Source: an uncultured Solobacterium sp. (GTDB taxonomy: Bacteria; Bacillota_I; Bacilli_A; Erysipelotrichales; Erysipelotrichaceae). Taken from it: a stretch of DNA of 64,000 nt. Position numbers and translations under genes: made by a program. Positions within the stretch are counted from its first letter, which is position 1. Every line of letters starts with the position of its first letter. Shown piece by piece: positions 16,039 through 24,478 of the stretch. Where the stretch lies: the NCBI GenBank assembly GCA_900543035.1, contig UQPV01000009.1:1-64000 (forward strand). The letters are read 5' to 3'. Under the pieces are notes generated by a model that was not told the origin of the DNA, did no database searches, and worked only from the letters and a program-made list of their open reading frames with translations.

Positions 16039-17727
16039 TCATCCTCCCCCTTCTCTGATCTCGATCTGCCGTGCATCGTCCAATAAGTAGGACAGCTGCG
16101 GCCATACGCTGACGTATTCGCTGAGGATCTGCCGGTTGAGCGGAAGCAGGTCCTGCTGCTGCAGATACCGGCCGCTCTGCGCCTGTTCGCCCAGCATCTC
16201 GTAGATGAACAGCATGCCTGCGCTCTCCACGTTGCGCTCGCCGCGCTTCACGCACATCTCATCCGCAAAGGACACTTCGATGGTCTGGGTGGGAACGATG
16301 TCCCAGTAGCCGGCAAGCGACGTGCTGATCTGCGGCAGCGCGAGCAGCGATCCCATCCAGGATCCGCCTTTTCCCGCCAAAAAGTCTTCCAGTGTCTTCG
16401 TCTCTCCTTGCGCCGCTGTATTGACATAATGGATGCGGGCATCCCAGGCCAGCGGCATCTTCAGCGTATGCGCGCCGGCCTCGATGCCGAACAAGGCGTC
16501 AAGGTCCATCGCCGCCTGCAGATCGCTGAGGTCTGCGAGCAGCGATTCATCGATCCCCTCTGCATAGAAGAACACATCTGGCAGATCTGCCGCATCGAGC
16601 GCCTGCGCGTAGTCTTCCTGCGCAAGCTGGGTCACCTGCAGCTCCACCTGGGGATATTTTCGTTCATACAGGGAACAGATCTGCGCGTTGAGCGCTTGTT
16701 CGCGCGCATCGCGGTAAGGCAGCCAGACTTCCAGCTCGCCCTGGATCATCGATGGGTGAAAGCGGCTCTTCTCATGCAGGATCAGCCCCAAGATGAGACA
16801 GGCGATCAGCAGGCAGTTGAGGATGACCATGGCTGCCGCGACGCACTGTCGGCGGTTCGCGCGACGCTTCTCTTCCTGGATGTGGCATTCGTGCTCCATG
16901 GCATTGCGGAAATCCGCCATGTTCTGGAAACGCTCATCCGGCTTCAGCGACATCGACCGCTGGATGGCCTGATCCACATGCAAAGGGACCTCATCGTCGA
17001 TGGCGCACAGCTTCTCCAGGATCTCGCGGTGATAGCGCTCGGTGATGCGCTGACGGCGGCGGGCGGACAGCGGCGTCTTGCCGCTGATCATCTCATACAG
17101 CGTGGCGCCCAGGGCATACACATCGCTGCTGCGGCGCGCATGGCCCCGGCGGGCAAATTCCTCAGGCGCCAGATGGTCCGCCAGCTCCGGCTGCGGGACA
17201 TGCGTGATGCGCTGCCCGCTGCGCGTGAGAAAAGAGAAATCATACAGCATGATCTCATCATGATCGTTCACCCGGATCTGCTTCGGGGAGACATTCAGGC
17301 ACACATAGCCTGCCTGATGGATATGATCCAGCACGTCCATCAGCTGCATCGCCATCGCGTGGATCCGCTGCATGCCCAAGCGCTCCCGCGCGAGCAGATC
17401 GCTCATCCGCGTCTCATACAGTTCCTCCATGACGATGAAGGGCACGCCCTCTTCTTCAACATAGTTCAGACAGCGCGGGATGTGCTCATGGTGCAGCTGC
17501 ATCTGGATGCGGGCTTCCTTCAGCCATTCCGCCCTCGGACGGCTCTGCTTTGCGCCAAGGGATGTCTTGATGCAGACGCGCTGTGAAAGCTCCCGATCGA
17601 ACGCAGCGTAAAAGGACGCATGGTCAAATTCCTCCAGCACCGCGACGATCTCATACCTGCCTTGCAGAAGCGTTCCCGCCGGCAATGCAGGCGTGTTGTT
17701 CACCCTGTCTTCCATCCGTTTCCCCAT
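16039..17727 (-). CDS. Pseudokinase fused through a membrane helix to a solute-binding-like ectodomain
   Basis: A 562-residue protein. Residues 20-285 have a protein-kinase fold, but the glycine loop is absent (LEEFDHASF), HRD is CLN (Asp replaced by Asn 145), the Mg-binding Asn is Gln 150, and DFG is DFS. Lys 54 in VCIK and SDVYALGATLYEM remain. It is therefore almost certainly a pseudokinase. A membrane helix (297-317) is followed by about 240 extracytoplasmic residues that resemble a family 1 extracellular solute-binding protein (LEVWLPYRD.., DVFFYAEG, ISTSLAGYWDIVPTQ). It lies one base upstream of the active PASTA kinase. A ligand-sensing partner of that kinase is my inference. Confidence 0.8.
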   Translation of the reverse strand: MGKRMEDRVNNTPALPAGTLLQGRYEIVAVLEEFDHASFYAAFDRELSQRVCIKTSLGAKQSRPRAEWLKEARIQMQLHHEHIPRCLNYVEEEGVPFIVMEELYETRMSDLLARERLGMQRIHAMAMQLMDVLDHIHQAGYVCLNVSPKQIRVNDHDEIMLYDFSFLTRSGQRITHVPQPELADHLAPEEFARRGHARRSSDVYALGATLYEMISGKTPLSARRRQRITERYHREILEKLCAIDDEVPLHVDQAIQRSMSLKPDERFQNMADFRNAMEHECHIQEEKRRANRRQCVAAAMVILNCLLIACLILGLILHEKSRFHPSMIQGELEVWLPYRDAREQALNAQICSLYERKYPQVELQVTQLAQEDYAQALDAADLPDVFFYAEGIDESLLADLSDLQAAMDLDALFGIEAGAHTLKMPLAWDARIHYVNTAAQGETKTLEDFLAGKGGSWMGSLLALPQISTSLAGYWDIVPTQTIEVSFADEMCVKRGERNVESAGMLFIYEMLGEQAQSGRYLQQQDLLPLNRQILSEYVSVWPQLSYLLDDARQIEIREGGG

Positions 17728-17757
17728 TCTGTGATCCCCTTCATTTTCGCTGATTTT

Positions 17758-17786
17758 ATTATATTACAGCTTGATTTCCATCGCAA
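17758..17786 (-). promoter_or_regulatory. Promoter of the pseudokinase-PASTA kinase-LytTR operon
   Basis: On the minus strand TTGCGA (17786-17781), a 17-bp spacer and TATAAT (17763-17758) are followed by a leader of about 24 nt with AAGGGG before the ATG at 17727. Confidence 0.7.
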
Positions 17787-17925
17787 ACGCGCACGGCCCT
17801 CCTACACGAAGTGCAAAGTTAATGTAACGAAATGCAGCATCTTCCTGTTTGCTGTTCATTTTTGATGGATTTTGCCAGATTTTGTTCATTTTCCATGTAT
17901 AATACGGATAACGAGGAGGATGGCT

Positions 17926-18642
17926 ATGGACAACTGGATCGACATCGCCTGCATGGGCATGAGCGCCGCGCTGATGGCGCTGTTCTGCGAACGGATGCTG
18001 TGTTCGCGATATTCCTGCTTGCGCATGCTGCTGCATACGGCGCTGCTGTGCGCGGGCAGGCTGCTTCCCCTGCCAGCATGCCTAACGCTGCTGCCGCTGC
18101 CCTTCATCCTGTTACAGGCACGCGAGGGCAGGCTCATGCTCAGCGAGATCCTGCTGCCCTGCGCGCTGTATGCGCTGACCCTGGACCTGGAACTGATCCT
18201 GCCCTTTCCGTTTGTGTGCAGCGCGGCGCTGATGATCCCTCTGCCTCTGGCTGCGCCATGGCTGCGGCGGCTGTACACGGTATTTCAGCAAGACAAGGCG
18301 CCCGCCTTGCTCATGATGCTGCTGGTTTATCTGCAGCTGGTCAGCTTCTCTCTCATGGCACTGCCGTTTTCAACGATCCCCTTCGCCCTGGCGGCAGGCT
18401 GTGTCGTCCTCACGCTGTGTGCGGACATGGCGCTCCTGCCGCTGTTGCAGCGTCTCTTCCTGCACGCGCAGGAGGAAGAACAGCTCAGCCGCATGTATAC
18501 GGCATATGGCTTGCGGCTGCGCAGCCGGATGATGGGCAAGCGCGATGGCAGACAGCTGCGCCGCATGCGCCACGACATCATCAATCTCATCCAGACGATC
18601 GCCGTCGCCAGAGAAAGAGAGGAGGGGCAGGATGAACGGTGA
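17926..18642 (+). CDS. AgrC-like membrane sensor half with H-box, no ATPase
   Basis: A 238-residue integral membrane protein with about five to six hydrophobic helices (residues 5-180). A short cytoplasmic end carries RRMRHDIINL (His 216), which looks like the H-box of AgrC/GHKL sensor kinases. The protein stops 22 residues after the His and has no HATPase domain. GAGGAGG lies 6 nt before the ATG at 17926; TATAAT at 17898 is a probable -10 box. The downstream gene overlaps by 11 nt and supplies an ATPase. Read together they look like a kinase split over two proteins. A frameshift is unlikely, since the second gene has its own ribosome binding site and membrane helices. Confidence 0.7.
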   Translation: MDNWIDIACMGMSAALMALFCERMLCSRYSCLRMLLHTALLCAGRLLPLPACLTLLPLPFILLQAREGRLMLSEILLPCALYALTLDLELILPFPFVCSAALMIPLPLAAPWLRRLYTVFQQDKAPALLMMLLVYLQLVSFSLMALPFSTIPFALAAGCVVLTLCADMALLPLLQRLFLHAQEEEQLSRMYTAYGLRLRSRMMGKRDGRQLRRMRHDIINLIQTIAVAREREEGQDER

Positions 18643-19477
18643 ACATCCTTATCTGCGCTTATATGGGATGCTGCTGAGCCAGCTGCTCTTCTTCGCCCTG
18701 CTGTTTTCCAGCATGCTGCTGAAGGAACGAGGCCTGCTGCCCTGGTGCATCATGGCCCTGATCCTGCATGGCCTTCTGCTCTGCGGGCTGTTTGGCTGCT
18801 TTCACCGCTACCGTGCGCGGAAAGCGGAAAACCGGCGCATCCGGCGCCGGCAATGTGTCGAGGAAAACTATCTGCGCTGCCATGAAGCCACAGCGGCCAG
18901 CCTGGAGGAGATCCGCGCGGAGATCGAAAAGCAGATCGACCGCTTCCCCGCCCTCAGCGAACTGAGCCTCATGCAGCGCAATGTGGTCATCTCCCAGCTG
19001 CTGGAGGAATACAGCCGCCTGTGCAGCATGGAGCTGTGTGAGAACACCTTGATCGACGCGGTCATCTTCAGCAAAAAGACCCGCGCAGACGCGTTCGGCA
19101 TCCACATGAGCTGCGCCCTGGCGCTTCCCGAAAGGATCGCCGTCAGCCCTGTCGACCTCATCTCCGTCTTCGCCAACCTGCTGGACAACGCGATCGAAGG
19201 CTCCCTGCTCATGCCGCCCGAAAAGCGGATGATCCTCGTCTCTGCCGCGGTCAAGGCTGACTGCCTGATCGTCACGGTCGCCAATCACAAGCCCGCTTCT
19301 CTCCATGTCCGGACAGAGGGCATGGCTTCCTCCAAAGGAGAGGGGCATGGCCTCGGGCTCGGCATCCTGCGGCAGATCGCGGAGCGCTATGATGGCTCCT
19401 TCTCCTGTGAGGACAGCGGAGAGCGCGTCGAGTTCTCGATCATGCTCCCGCTGCTGGAAAGCCGTACTGAACGCTAG
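18632..19477 (+). CDS. GHKL (AgrC-like) histidine kinase with degenerate H-box
   Basis: A 281-residue protein with two N-terminal membrane helices (about 10-30 and 37-57), a coiled DHp-like region (YLRCHEAT, His 84, where RHD is expected) and a GHKL ATPase domain. The N-box is FANLLDNAIEG and the G-box GHGLGLGILRQ. GGAGGGG lies 5 nt before the ATG, inside the end of the previous gene. It may phosphorylate the intact H-box of the upstream protein in trans, signalling to the LytTR regulator at 12625; that is inference. It converges with asnB, sharing 4 bp. Confidence 0.8.
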   Translation: MNGEHPYLRLYGMLLSQLLFFALLFSSMLLKERGLLPWCIMALILHGLLLCGLFGCFHRYRARKAENRRIRRRQCVEENYLRCHEATAASLEEIRAEIEKQIDRFPALSELSLMQRNVVISQLLEEYSRLCSMELCENTLIDAVIFSKKTRADAFGIHMSCALALPERIAVSPVDLISVFANLLDNAIEGSLLMPPEKRMILVSAAVKADCLIVTVANHKPASLHVRTEGMASSKGEGHGLGLGILRQIAERYDGSFSCEDSGERVEFSIMLPLLESRTER

Positions 19478-21297
19478 ACGATCTGGACATGATAATGCCT
19501 CAGCCAGTGATCGAGCTGCAGCAGATAAGCGATCGTCTGCGGCGTGGTCATCAGCTGACCATACCAGGGGATGCTGCGCTCCTCATCGAGCAGCTCCTCC
19601 ACCCGTTTCCGTCTGACCACATCGAACAGCGGCGCGCCGGGATCTGCGAGCACTTCCCGCATCATGGCGCTGACCGTCTGTCGGTAGCGCGGATGCCAGG
19701 TCTTGGGATACGGGCTTTTTTTGCGCCACAGCACTTCATCCGGAAGCAGGCCCTTCACCGCTTCACGCAGAAGGCCTTTTTCATAGCCCCGGTAATCTTT
19801 CATTTCCCAGGGAATACTGTATAAATAAGACGCAAGTCTTACATCACAGAAGGGGACACGGACTTCCAGGGACGCATACATGCTCATGCGGTCCTTACGG
19901 TCCAGCAGCGTCTGCATGAACCACTTCATGTTCAGCCGCACCATCTCCCGCAGGCGGCGCTCATCCGCGTCGATGCCTTCCACACAGTCTGTGGCGTCGA
20001 TGCTCTTCTGATACCAAAACGAGACATAGTCTTCCCCATCCTGTCCCTGCAGGATCTCATCGCGGATGAACGTGCTGCGGTATGCGCTCGTCTGCGCCCA
20101 TGGGAAGCCATAGCGGCTCCTGATCTGGGGATCGCGGAACCAGGGGTATCCGCCGAACAGCTCATCTGCGCACTCTCCGGAAAGCGCCACCTTGACATGC
20201 TGGCGGATCTGTTGACAAAACAGCAGCAGCGAGCTGTCCACATCGGCCATGCCCGGCAGATCGCGGGCTTCCACCGCCGCATACAATGCCTGCGCCACAT
20301 CTTCCGGCTTCAGCACGATCAGATGATGCTCGCTGTGCAGCTGATCGGCCATGAGCTGCATATACGCCGTATCCGCATCCGGCTGAAACTTCGTGGAATG
20401 AAAATACTTCTCATTGTCTTCATAATCCAGGGAAAAGGTATGGAGCACCTTTCCTTCTGCCGCAAATTCCCGTGCTGCCACGGCGCTGATGATGCTGGAA
20501 TCCAGCCCGCCGGAGAGAAATGTCCCTACAGGCACATCTGCCTGCAGCTGCCGGTGGATCGCATCCAGCAATAGCTCGCGCACATGCTGAACGGTCTCTT
20601 CCATGCGCTGAACATGCCGGCGGTCCTTGAGGGGCGCATATTCCCAGCTGTGCAGACCATGCACATCCACATAGCCGCAGCACCCGGGGCGGATCTCCCG
20701 GATGCCCTCGAATACACCGTCCCCCGGAATGCGTCCCGGCCCCAGCAGCATCAGCTGCATCAGCCCTTCACGGCTCACCTGCGCGGGGATCTGCGGATGC
20801 GCCAGCAGCGTCTTGATCTCGCTGCCAAACAGGAACATGCCCGCCTGCTCGGTGTAAAACAGCGGTTTGACCCCCATGGGATCCCTGGCGACGAACAATT
20901 CCTTGCGCCAGCCATCCCAGATGGCAAAGGCGAAGATGCCGTTGAAGCGTTCCACACAATGCTCTTTCCAATGCAGGTACGCGGCCAGCACCACCTCCGT
21001 GTCACACTTGGTCTGAAACTGGTAGCCCGCCTGTTTCAGCTCTGCTCTCAGCTCGCCGCCATTATACAGCTCCCCGTTATAAACGATGCTGCCTTCCTGC
21101 ATGTGCATCGGCTGCAGGCCGTGCTCAGGGTCCATGATGCTCAGCCGCGCATGCACCAGCGATACAAAGCGATCATGCCAGATCCCGTTTTGATCCGGCC
21201 CGCGCCGGCGCATGGTGTCCTGCATGGCCTTCAGGATGTCCCAGCTCATGGTCTGCCGTTCATTCTCATAATCCACAATACCGGCAATGCCGCACAT
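19474..21297 (-). CDS. asnB: Asparagine synthetase (glutamine-hydrolysing)
   Basis: A 607-residue class-II amidotransferase making asparagine from aspartate, ATP and glutamine. The N-terminal glutaminase starts MCGIAGIVD with Cys 2 as nucleophile, so I start there (GGAGG 7 nt upstream). The synthetase domain carries the PP-loop LSGGLDSS and ALSGECADELFGGY. The length fits the family. It is divergent from the LacI-family gene and has no clear operon partner. Confidence 0.95.
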   Translation of the reverse strand: MCGIAGIVDYENERQTMSWDILKAMQDTMRRRGPDQNGIWHDRFVSLVHARLSIMDPEHGLQPMHMQEGSIVYNGELYNGGELRAELKQAGYQFQTKCDTEVVLAAYLHWKEHCVERFNGIFAFAIWDGWRKELFVARDPMGVKPLFYTEQAGMFLFGSEIKTLLAHPQIPAQVSREGLMQLMLLGPGRIPGDGVFEGIREIRPGCCGYVDVHGLHSWEYAPLKDRRHVQRMEETVQHVRELLLDAIHRQLQADVPVGTFLSGGLDSSIISAVAAREFAAEGKVLHTFSLDYEDNEKYFHSTKFQPDADTAYMQLMADQLHSEHHLIVLKPEDVAQALYAAVEARDLPGMADVDSSLLLFCQQIRQHVKVALSGECADELFGGYPWFRDPQIRSRYGFPWAQTSAYRSTFIRDEILQGQDGEDYVSFWYQKSIDATDCVEGIDADERRLREMVRLNMKWFMQTLLDRKDRMSMYASLEVRVPFCDVRLASYLYSIPWEMKDYRGYEKGLLREAVKGLLPDEVLWRKKSPYPKTWHPRYRQTVSAMMREVLADPGAPLFDVVRRKRVEELLDEERSIPWYGQLMTTPQTIAYLLQLDHWLRHYHVQIV

Positions 21298-21411
21298 ATT
21301 CCATCCTCCTCGCATTACCAATCTATGAAAAAAACACAAAATGGTGCGAAAAACCGCAGTGCGCGCTGCTTTCCTGTGCTATGATAGAAAGTAATGCAGG
21401 AGGAACTTGCC

Positions 21412-22410
21412 ATGAGTGTTGCCAAAAAGATCACGATGAAAGAAATCGCCGAAAAATGCGGCGTGGGCAAGAGCACCGTGTCCCGTTACTTCAACGGCGG
21501 ATATGTCCGGGAAGAGACGCGGCAGAAGATCGCAGATGTGATTGCCAGATATAATTATGAGCCGAATGCCTTTGCCCGCCTGAAAGCCAAGGAAAGCAAG
21601 ATGATCGGCATCATCGCTCCGTGCCTGGATTCGACCGTGACCAGCAAGGTGATGATGAGCATCGACCGCCATCTGCGCGAAGCCGGCTACAGCACGCTGA
21701 TCATCAATACCGATCATCAGGAGGAGCTGGAGCTGCAGTATCTGGAACGGCTGTGGCGGATGAAGGTAGACGGGCTCATCCTCAGCGCCACGCACCTCAG
21801 CGAAGCGCATCACCGTCTGCTCGCTCAGATCGACATTCCCATCGTCGTCGTGGCACAGCGCTACGAGGAAGGCGTATGCATCATCAACGATGACTACTAT
21901 GGCGGCAAGTTCGTCGGCACCTACATCGGCGAGCGTCATCACCGCAGCGTCGCCTGCCTGTGTGTCGATACATGGGATGAGGCGATCGGCGTCGTACGCC
22001 GAAAAGGCATCATGGACGGCCTGCACGAAAGCGGCGTCAACGATATCTGCGTCTATCTGAGCGATTTCTCGCTGGAACATGCCTGTGAGCAAGTCGGCAA
22101 GATCCTGGATGAGCATACGATCGACGCGCTCATCTGTTCCACGGACCGTCAGGCGCTGGGCGCTTATAAAGTCATTCGGGAGCGCGGCCTGCGCATCCCA
22201 GAAGACATCTCCGTCATCTCTTTCGGCGGCTATGATGTCAGTGAGCTGCTCACGCCGCAATTGGCTACGGTGCGCTTTGATAGCGAGTACAGCGGCAAAT
22301 GCTGCGCGCGCACCATCTTGAAGATGCTCAGGGGCGAAAAGGTGCAGACCCCGCAATATGTCAATTACACATTCATCAAAGGAGAAAGCGTATCGATCCG
22401 CCGGCCTTAG
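21412..22410 (+). CDS. scrR: LacI-family sucrose operon repressor
   Basis: A 332-residue repressor. The N-terminal helix-turn-helix and hinge read ITMKEIAEKCGVGKSTVSRYFNGG, with a variant loop; a periplasmic-binding-like effector domain follows (GIIAPCLDS, STDRQALGAYKVIRE, VISFGGYD). AGGAGG lies 8 nt before the ATG; an in-frame ATG six codons earlier is less likely. It sits directly upstream of the sucrose genes, whose promoter is flanked by two LacI-type palindromes. The expected inducer is a sucrose or fructose phosphate, from pathway knowledge. Confidence 0.88.
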   Translation: MSVAKKITMKEIAEKCGVGKSTVSRYFNGGYVREETRQKIADVIARYNYEPNAFARLKAKESKMIGIIAPCLDSTVTSKVMMSIDRHLREAGYSTLIINTDHQEELELQYLERLWRMKVDGLILSATHLSEAHHRLLAQIDIPIVVVAQRYEEGVCIINDDYYGGKFVGTYIGERHHRSVACLCVDTWDEAIGVVRRKGIMDGLHESGVNDICVYLSDFSLEHACEQVGKILDEHTIDALICSTDRQALGAYKVIRERGLRIPEDISVISFGGYDVSELLTPQLATVRFDSEYSGKCCARTILKMLRGEKVQTPQYVNYTFIKGESVSIRRP

Positions 22411-22424
22411 TCCGGCGGATTTTC
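22396..22424 (+). terminator. Terminator after the repressor gene
   Basis: A 9-bp stem ATCCGCCGG / CCGGCGGAT (22396-22404, 22412-22420), with the stop codon in the loop, then TTTC. Confidence 0.7.
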
Positions 22425-22434
22425 AGGCAAAATA

Positions 22435-22448
22435 TGGTACCGGTTCCA
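22435..22448. promoter_or_regulatory. Upstream operator of the sucrose operon
   Basis: TGGTACCGGTTCCA, a near-perfect LacI-type palindrome with the central CG step. It is the mirror of the second operator at 22512, 77 bp away centre to centre. Confidence 0.85.
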
Positions 22449-22466
22449 AAAAATGCGCAAAAGGGG

Positions 22467-22495
22467 TTGACAGCTCATGTAAGCGGTTTTATAAT
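22467..22495 (+). promoter_or_regulatory. Sucrose operon promoter
   Basis: Consensus TTGACA (22467-22472), a 17-bp spacer and TATAAT (22490-22495). It lies between the two operators. Confidence 0.92.
22477..22491. promoter_or_regulatory. cre-like box in the sucrose promoter
   Basis: ATGTAAGCGGTTTTA matches the cre consensus WTGNAANCGNWNNCW at all but one position. It lies in the promoter spacer, which is consistent with CcpA repression when preferred sugars are present. Confidence 0.6.
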
Positions 22496-22511
22496 GACAG
22501 TGTAAACAATA

Positions 22512-22525
22512 TGGAACCGGTACCA
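22512..22525. promoter_or_regulatory. Downstream operator of the sucrose operon
   Basis: TGGAACCGGTACCA, about 10-24 bp downstream of the predicted transcription start. It is the reverse complement of the upstream operator. Confidence 0.85.
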
Positions 22526-22555
22526 TACAAAGGGGAATAAGGAGGAGACGTAATT

Positions 22556-24478
22556 ATGGATTACGCATCGATCGCTTCAAAGATCATTGAACAGGTCGGC
22601 GGAAAAGACAACATCCGCTCTGTTCAGCATTGTGCCACCCGCCTTCGTTTTCAGCTCAAGAATCCTGATCTTCGCAATGAAGATGCCATCTCTGATATCG
22701 ACGTCGTCAAAGGGACGTTCATGACCAACAGCCAGTTCCAGATCATCCTGGGATCTGGGCTCGTCAACCTCGTCTGCGATGAGGTCCAGAAACAGATCGG
22801 AGCCGTTGCAGACAGCGCGCCGGATGAAGCCGAAGAAAGCAAGGGCAGCCCGGTACAGCGTTTCATCAAGATGTTCTCCGACATCTTCGTCCCGATCATC
22901 CCGGCCATCGTCGCCGGCGGTCTGCTCATGGGCATCAACAACGTCCTCACCGCCGCAATGTTCGAAGGCGGACAGTCCATCATCGACATGTTCCCGCAGT
23001 TCCGCGATCTGGCGACGATGATCAATATCTTCGCCAATGCGCCATTCACTTTCCTGCCGGTGCTCATCGGTTTCTCAGCGACCAAACGTTTTGGCGGCAA
23101 TCCATATCTGGGCGCCGCAATGGGCATGATCATGGTCCATCCAGACCTGCTCAACGCGTACAGCCTCGGCACGGGCGTCGAGGTACCGACCTGGAACCTG
23201 TTCGGTCTTACCATCGACGCTGTCGGCTACCAGGGCACCGTGCTCCCGGTACTTGCTGTATCCTGGATCCTGGCCAACATCGAAAAGCGTCTGCATAAGG
23301 TGACGCCGACCTGGCTGGACAACCTGACCACTCCGCTGTTGTCGATCATGATCAGCGCCTTCATCACCTTCTTGTTCGTCGGCCCGATCATGCGCGGTGC
23401 CGGCAACTTGCTCGCAGACGGCATCACCTGGCTGTATAACACCTTAGGCCCGATCGGCGGCGGTCTGTTCGGACTCGTCTATGCGCCGATCACGCTGACC
23501 GGCATGCACCATTCATTCATCCCGATCGAAACGCAGCTGCTTGCTTCCATCGCCGTCACTGGCGGAAGTTTCATCTTCATCACTGCCTCCATGAACAATG
23601 TCGCCCAGGGCGCAGCCGTCCTGACCGTGCTGTTCAAGACGAAGGATGTCAAGCTGAAATCTATCTGTTCCGCAGCCGGTGTCAGCGCCTTGCTAGGTAT
23701 CACCGAACCTGCCATGTTCGGTGTCACGCTGAAGCTGCGCTACCCATTCTACGCAGCCATGATCGGTTCGGCCGTAGGCAGCGCATGGTGCGCGCTCTTC
23801 CACATCCTCGCTCAGGCGCTGGGCGCAGCCGGCATTCCTGGCTTCATCTCCGTCTTGCCGCAAGACTGGCCGATGTTTGCCATCGGGCTGTTGTTATCGA
23901 TGGCTGTCTCTGCCCTGGTCACCCTCTTCTTCTGGAAGAAGATCGAAGCAGAGAATGATGCCGCAAAGACCAAGAAGAGCGAAGCACCGGCTCCCCAGCA
24001 GGAAACGGAGGCATTCACGCTGACGCTGAACTGCCCGCTGAAAGGCACCGTACGCAACATCACTGCCGCCGCTGATCCCGCTTTTGCCAGCGAAGGCATG
24101 GGCAAAGGCATCTGCATCGACCCCAAGGACAATGTCATCTATGCGCCATGTGACGCCAAGGTCGCTTTCACCTTTCCCAGCGGCCATGCCTTAGGACTCA
24201 TTTCCCCGCAAGGCGTGGAGATCATGATCCACTGCGGCATCGACACCGTGAACATGAACGGAGACGGCTTTGAGACCCTTGTCAAAGAAGGCGAAAGCGT
24301 CGCCGCAGGGACACAGCTGATGCGCTTCGATCCTGCGAAGATCAAGGCTGCCGGATACAGCGATCAGACGATGATGATCATCACCAACAGCGCGCAATAC
24401 CAGATCGAGGTCAAGGAAAGCACTGACGCCGACATCGCACAGCCTGCGCTGACGATAAGGAAGGATACAAATGTTTAA
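22556..24478 (+). CDS. scrA: Sucrose-type PTS transporter EIIBCA
   Basis: A 640-residue fused PTS permease. EIIB (1-85) has the phospho-Cys in VQHCATRLRF; EIIC (about 105-470) is the multi-helix channel with GMHHSFIPIE and GITEPAMFG; EIIA (about 490-640) has the His site in IMIHCGIDTV. The EIIA domain phosphorylates EIIB, which phosphorylates sucrose during uptake to sucrose-6-phosphate. The downstream sucrose-6-phosphate hydrolase supports sucrose over trehalose or beta-glucosides. GGAGGAG precedes the ATG. It is the first gene of the operon under the paired operators. Confidence 0.93.
   Translation: MDYASIASKIIEQVGGKDNIRSVQHCATRLRFQLKNPDLRNEDAISDIDVVKGTFMTNSQFQIILGSGLVNLVCDEVQKQIGAVADSAPDEAEESKGSPVQRFIKMFSDIFVPIIPAIVAGGLLMGINNVLTAAMFEGGQSIIDMFPQFRDLATMINIFANAPFTFLPVLIGFSATKRFGGNPYLGAAMGMIMVHPDLLNAYSLGTGVEVPTWNLFGLTIDAVGYQGTVLPVLAVSWILANIEKRLHKVTPTWLDNLTTPLLSIMISAFITFLFVGPIMRGAGNLLADGITWLYNTLGPIGGGLFGLVYAPITLTGMHHSFIPIETQLLASIAVTGGSFIFITASMNNVAQGAAVLTVLFKTKDVKLKSICSAAGVSALLGITEPAMFGVTLKLRYPFYAAMIGSAVGSAWCALFHILAQALGAAGIPGFISVLPQDWPMFAIGLLLSMAVSALVTLFFWKKIEAENDAAKTKKSEAPAPQQETEAFTLTLNCPLKGTVRNITAAADPAFASEGMGKGICIDPKDNVIYAPCDAKVAFTFPSGHALGLISPQGVEIMIHCGIDTVNMNGDGFETLVKEGESVAAGTQLMRFDPAKIKAAGYSDQTMMIITNSAQYQIEVKESTDADIAQPALTIRKDTNV

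Noticed and set aside
14253-16058. Long plus-strand open frame antisense to the PASTA kinase
   Set aside because: The sense strand encodes clear kinase and PASTA motifs; the antisense translation has none and shows the same His/Asp/Arg bias.
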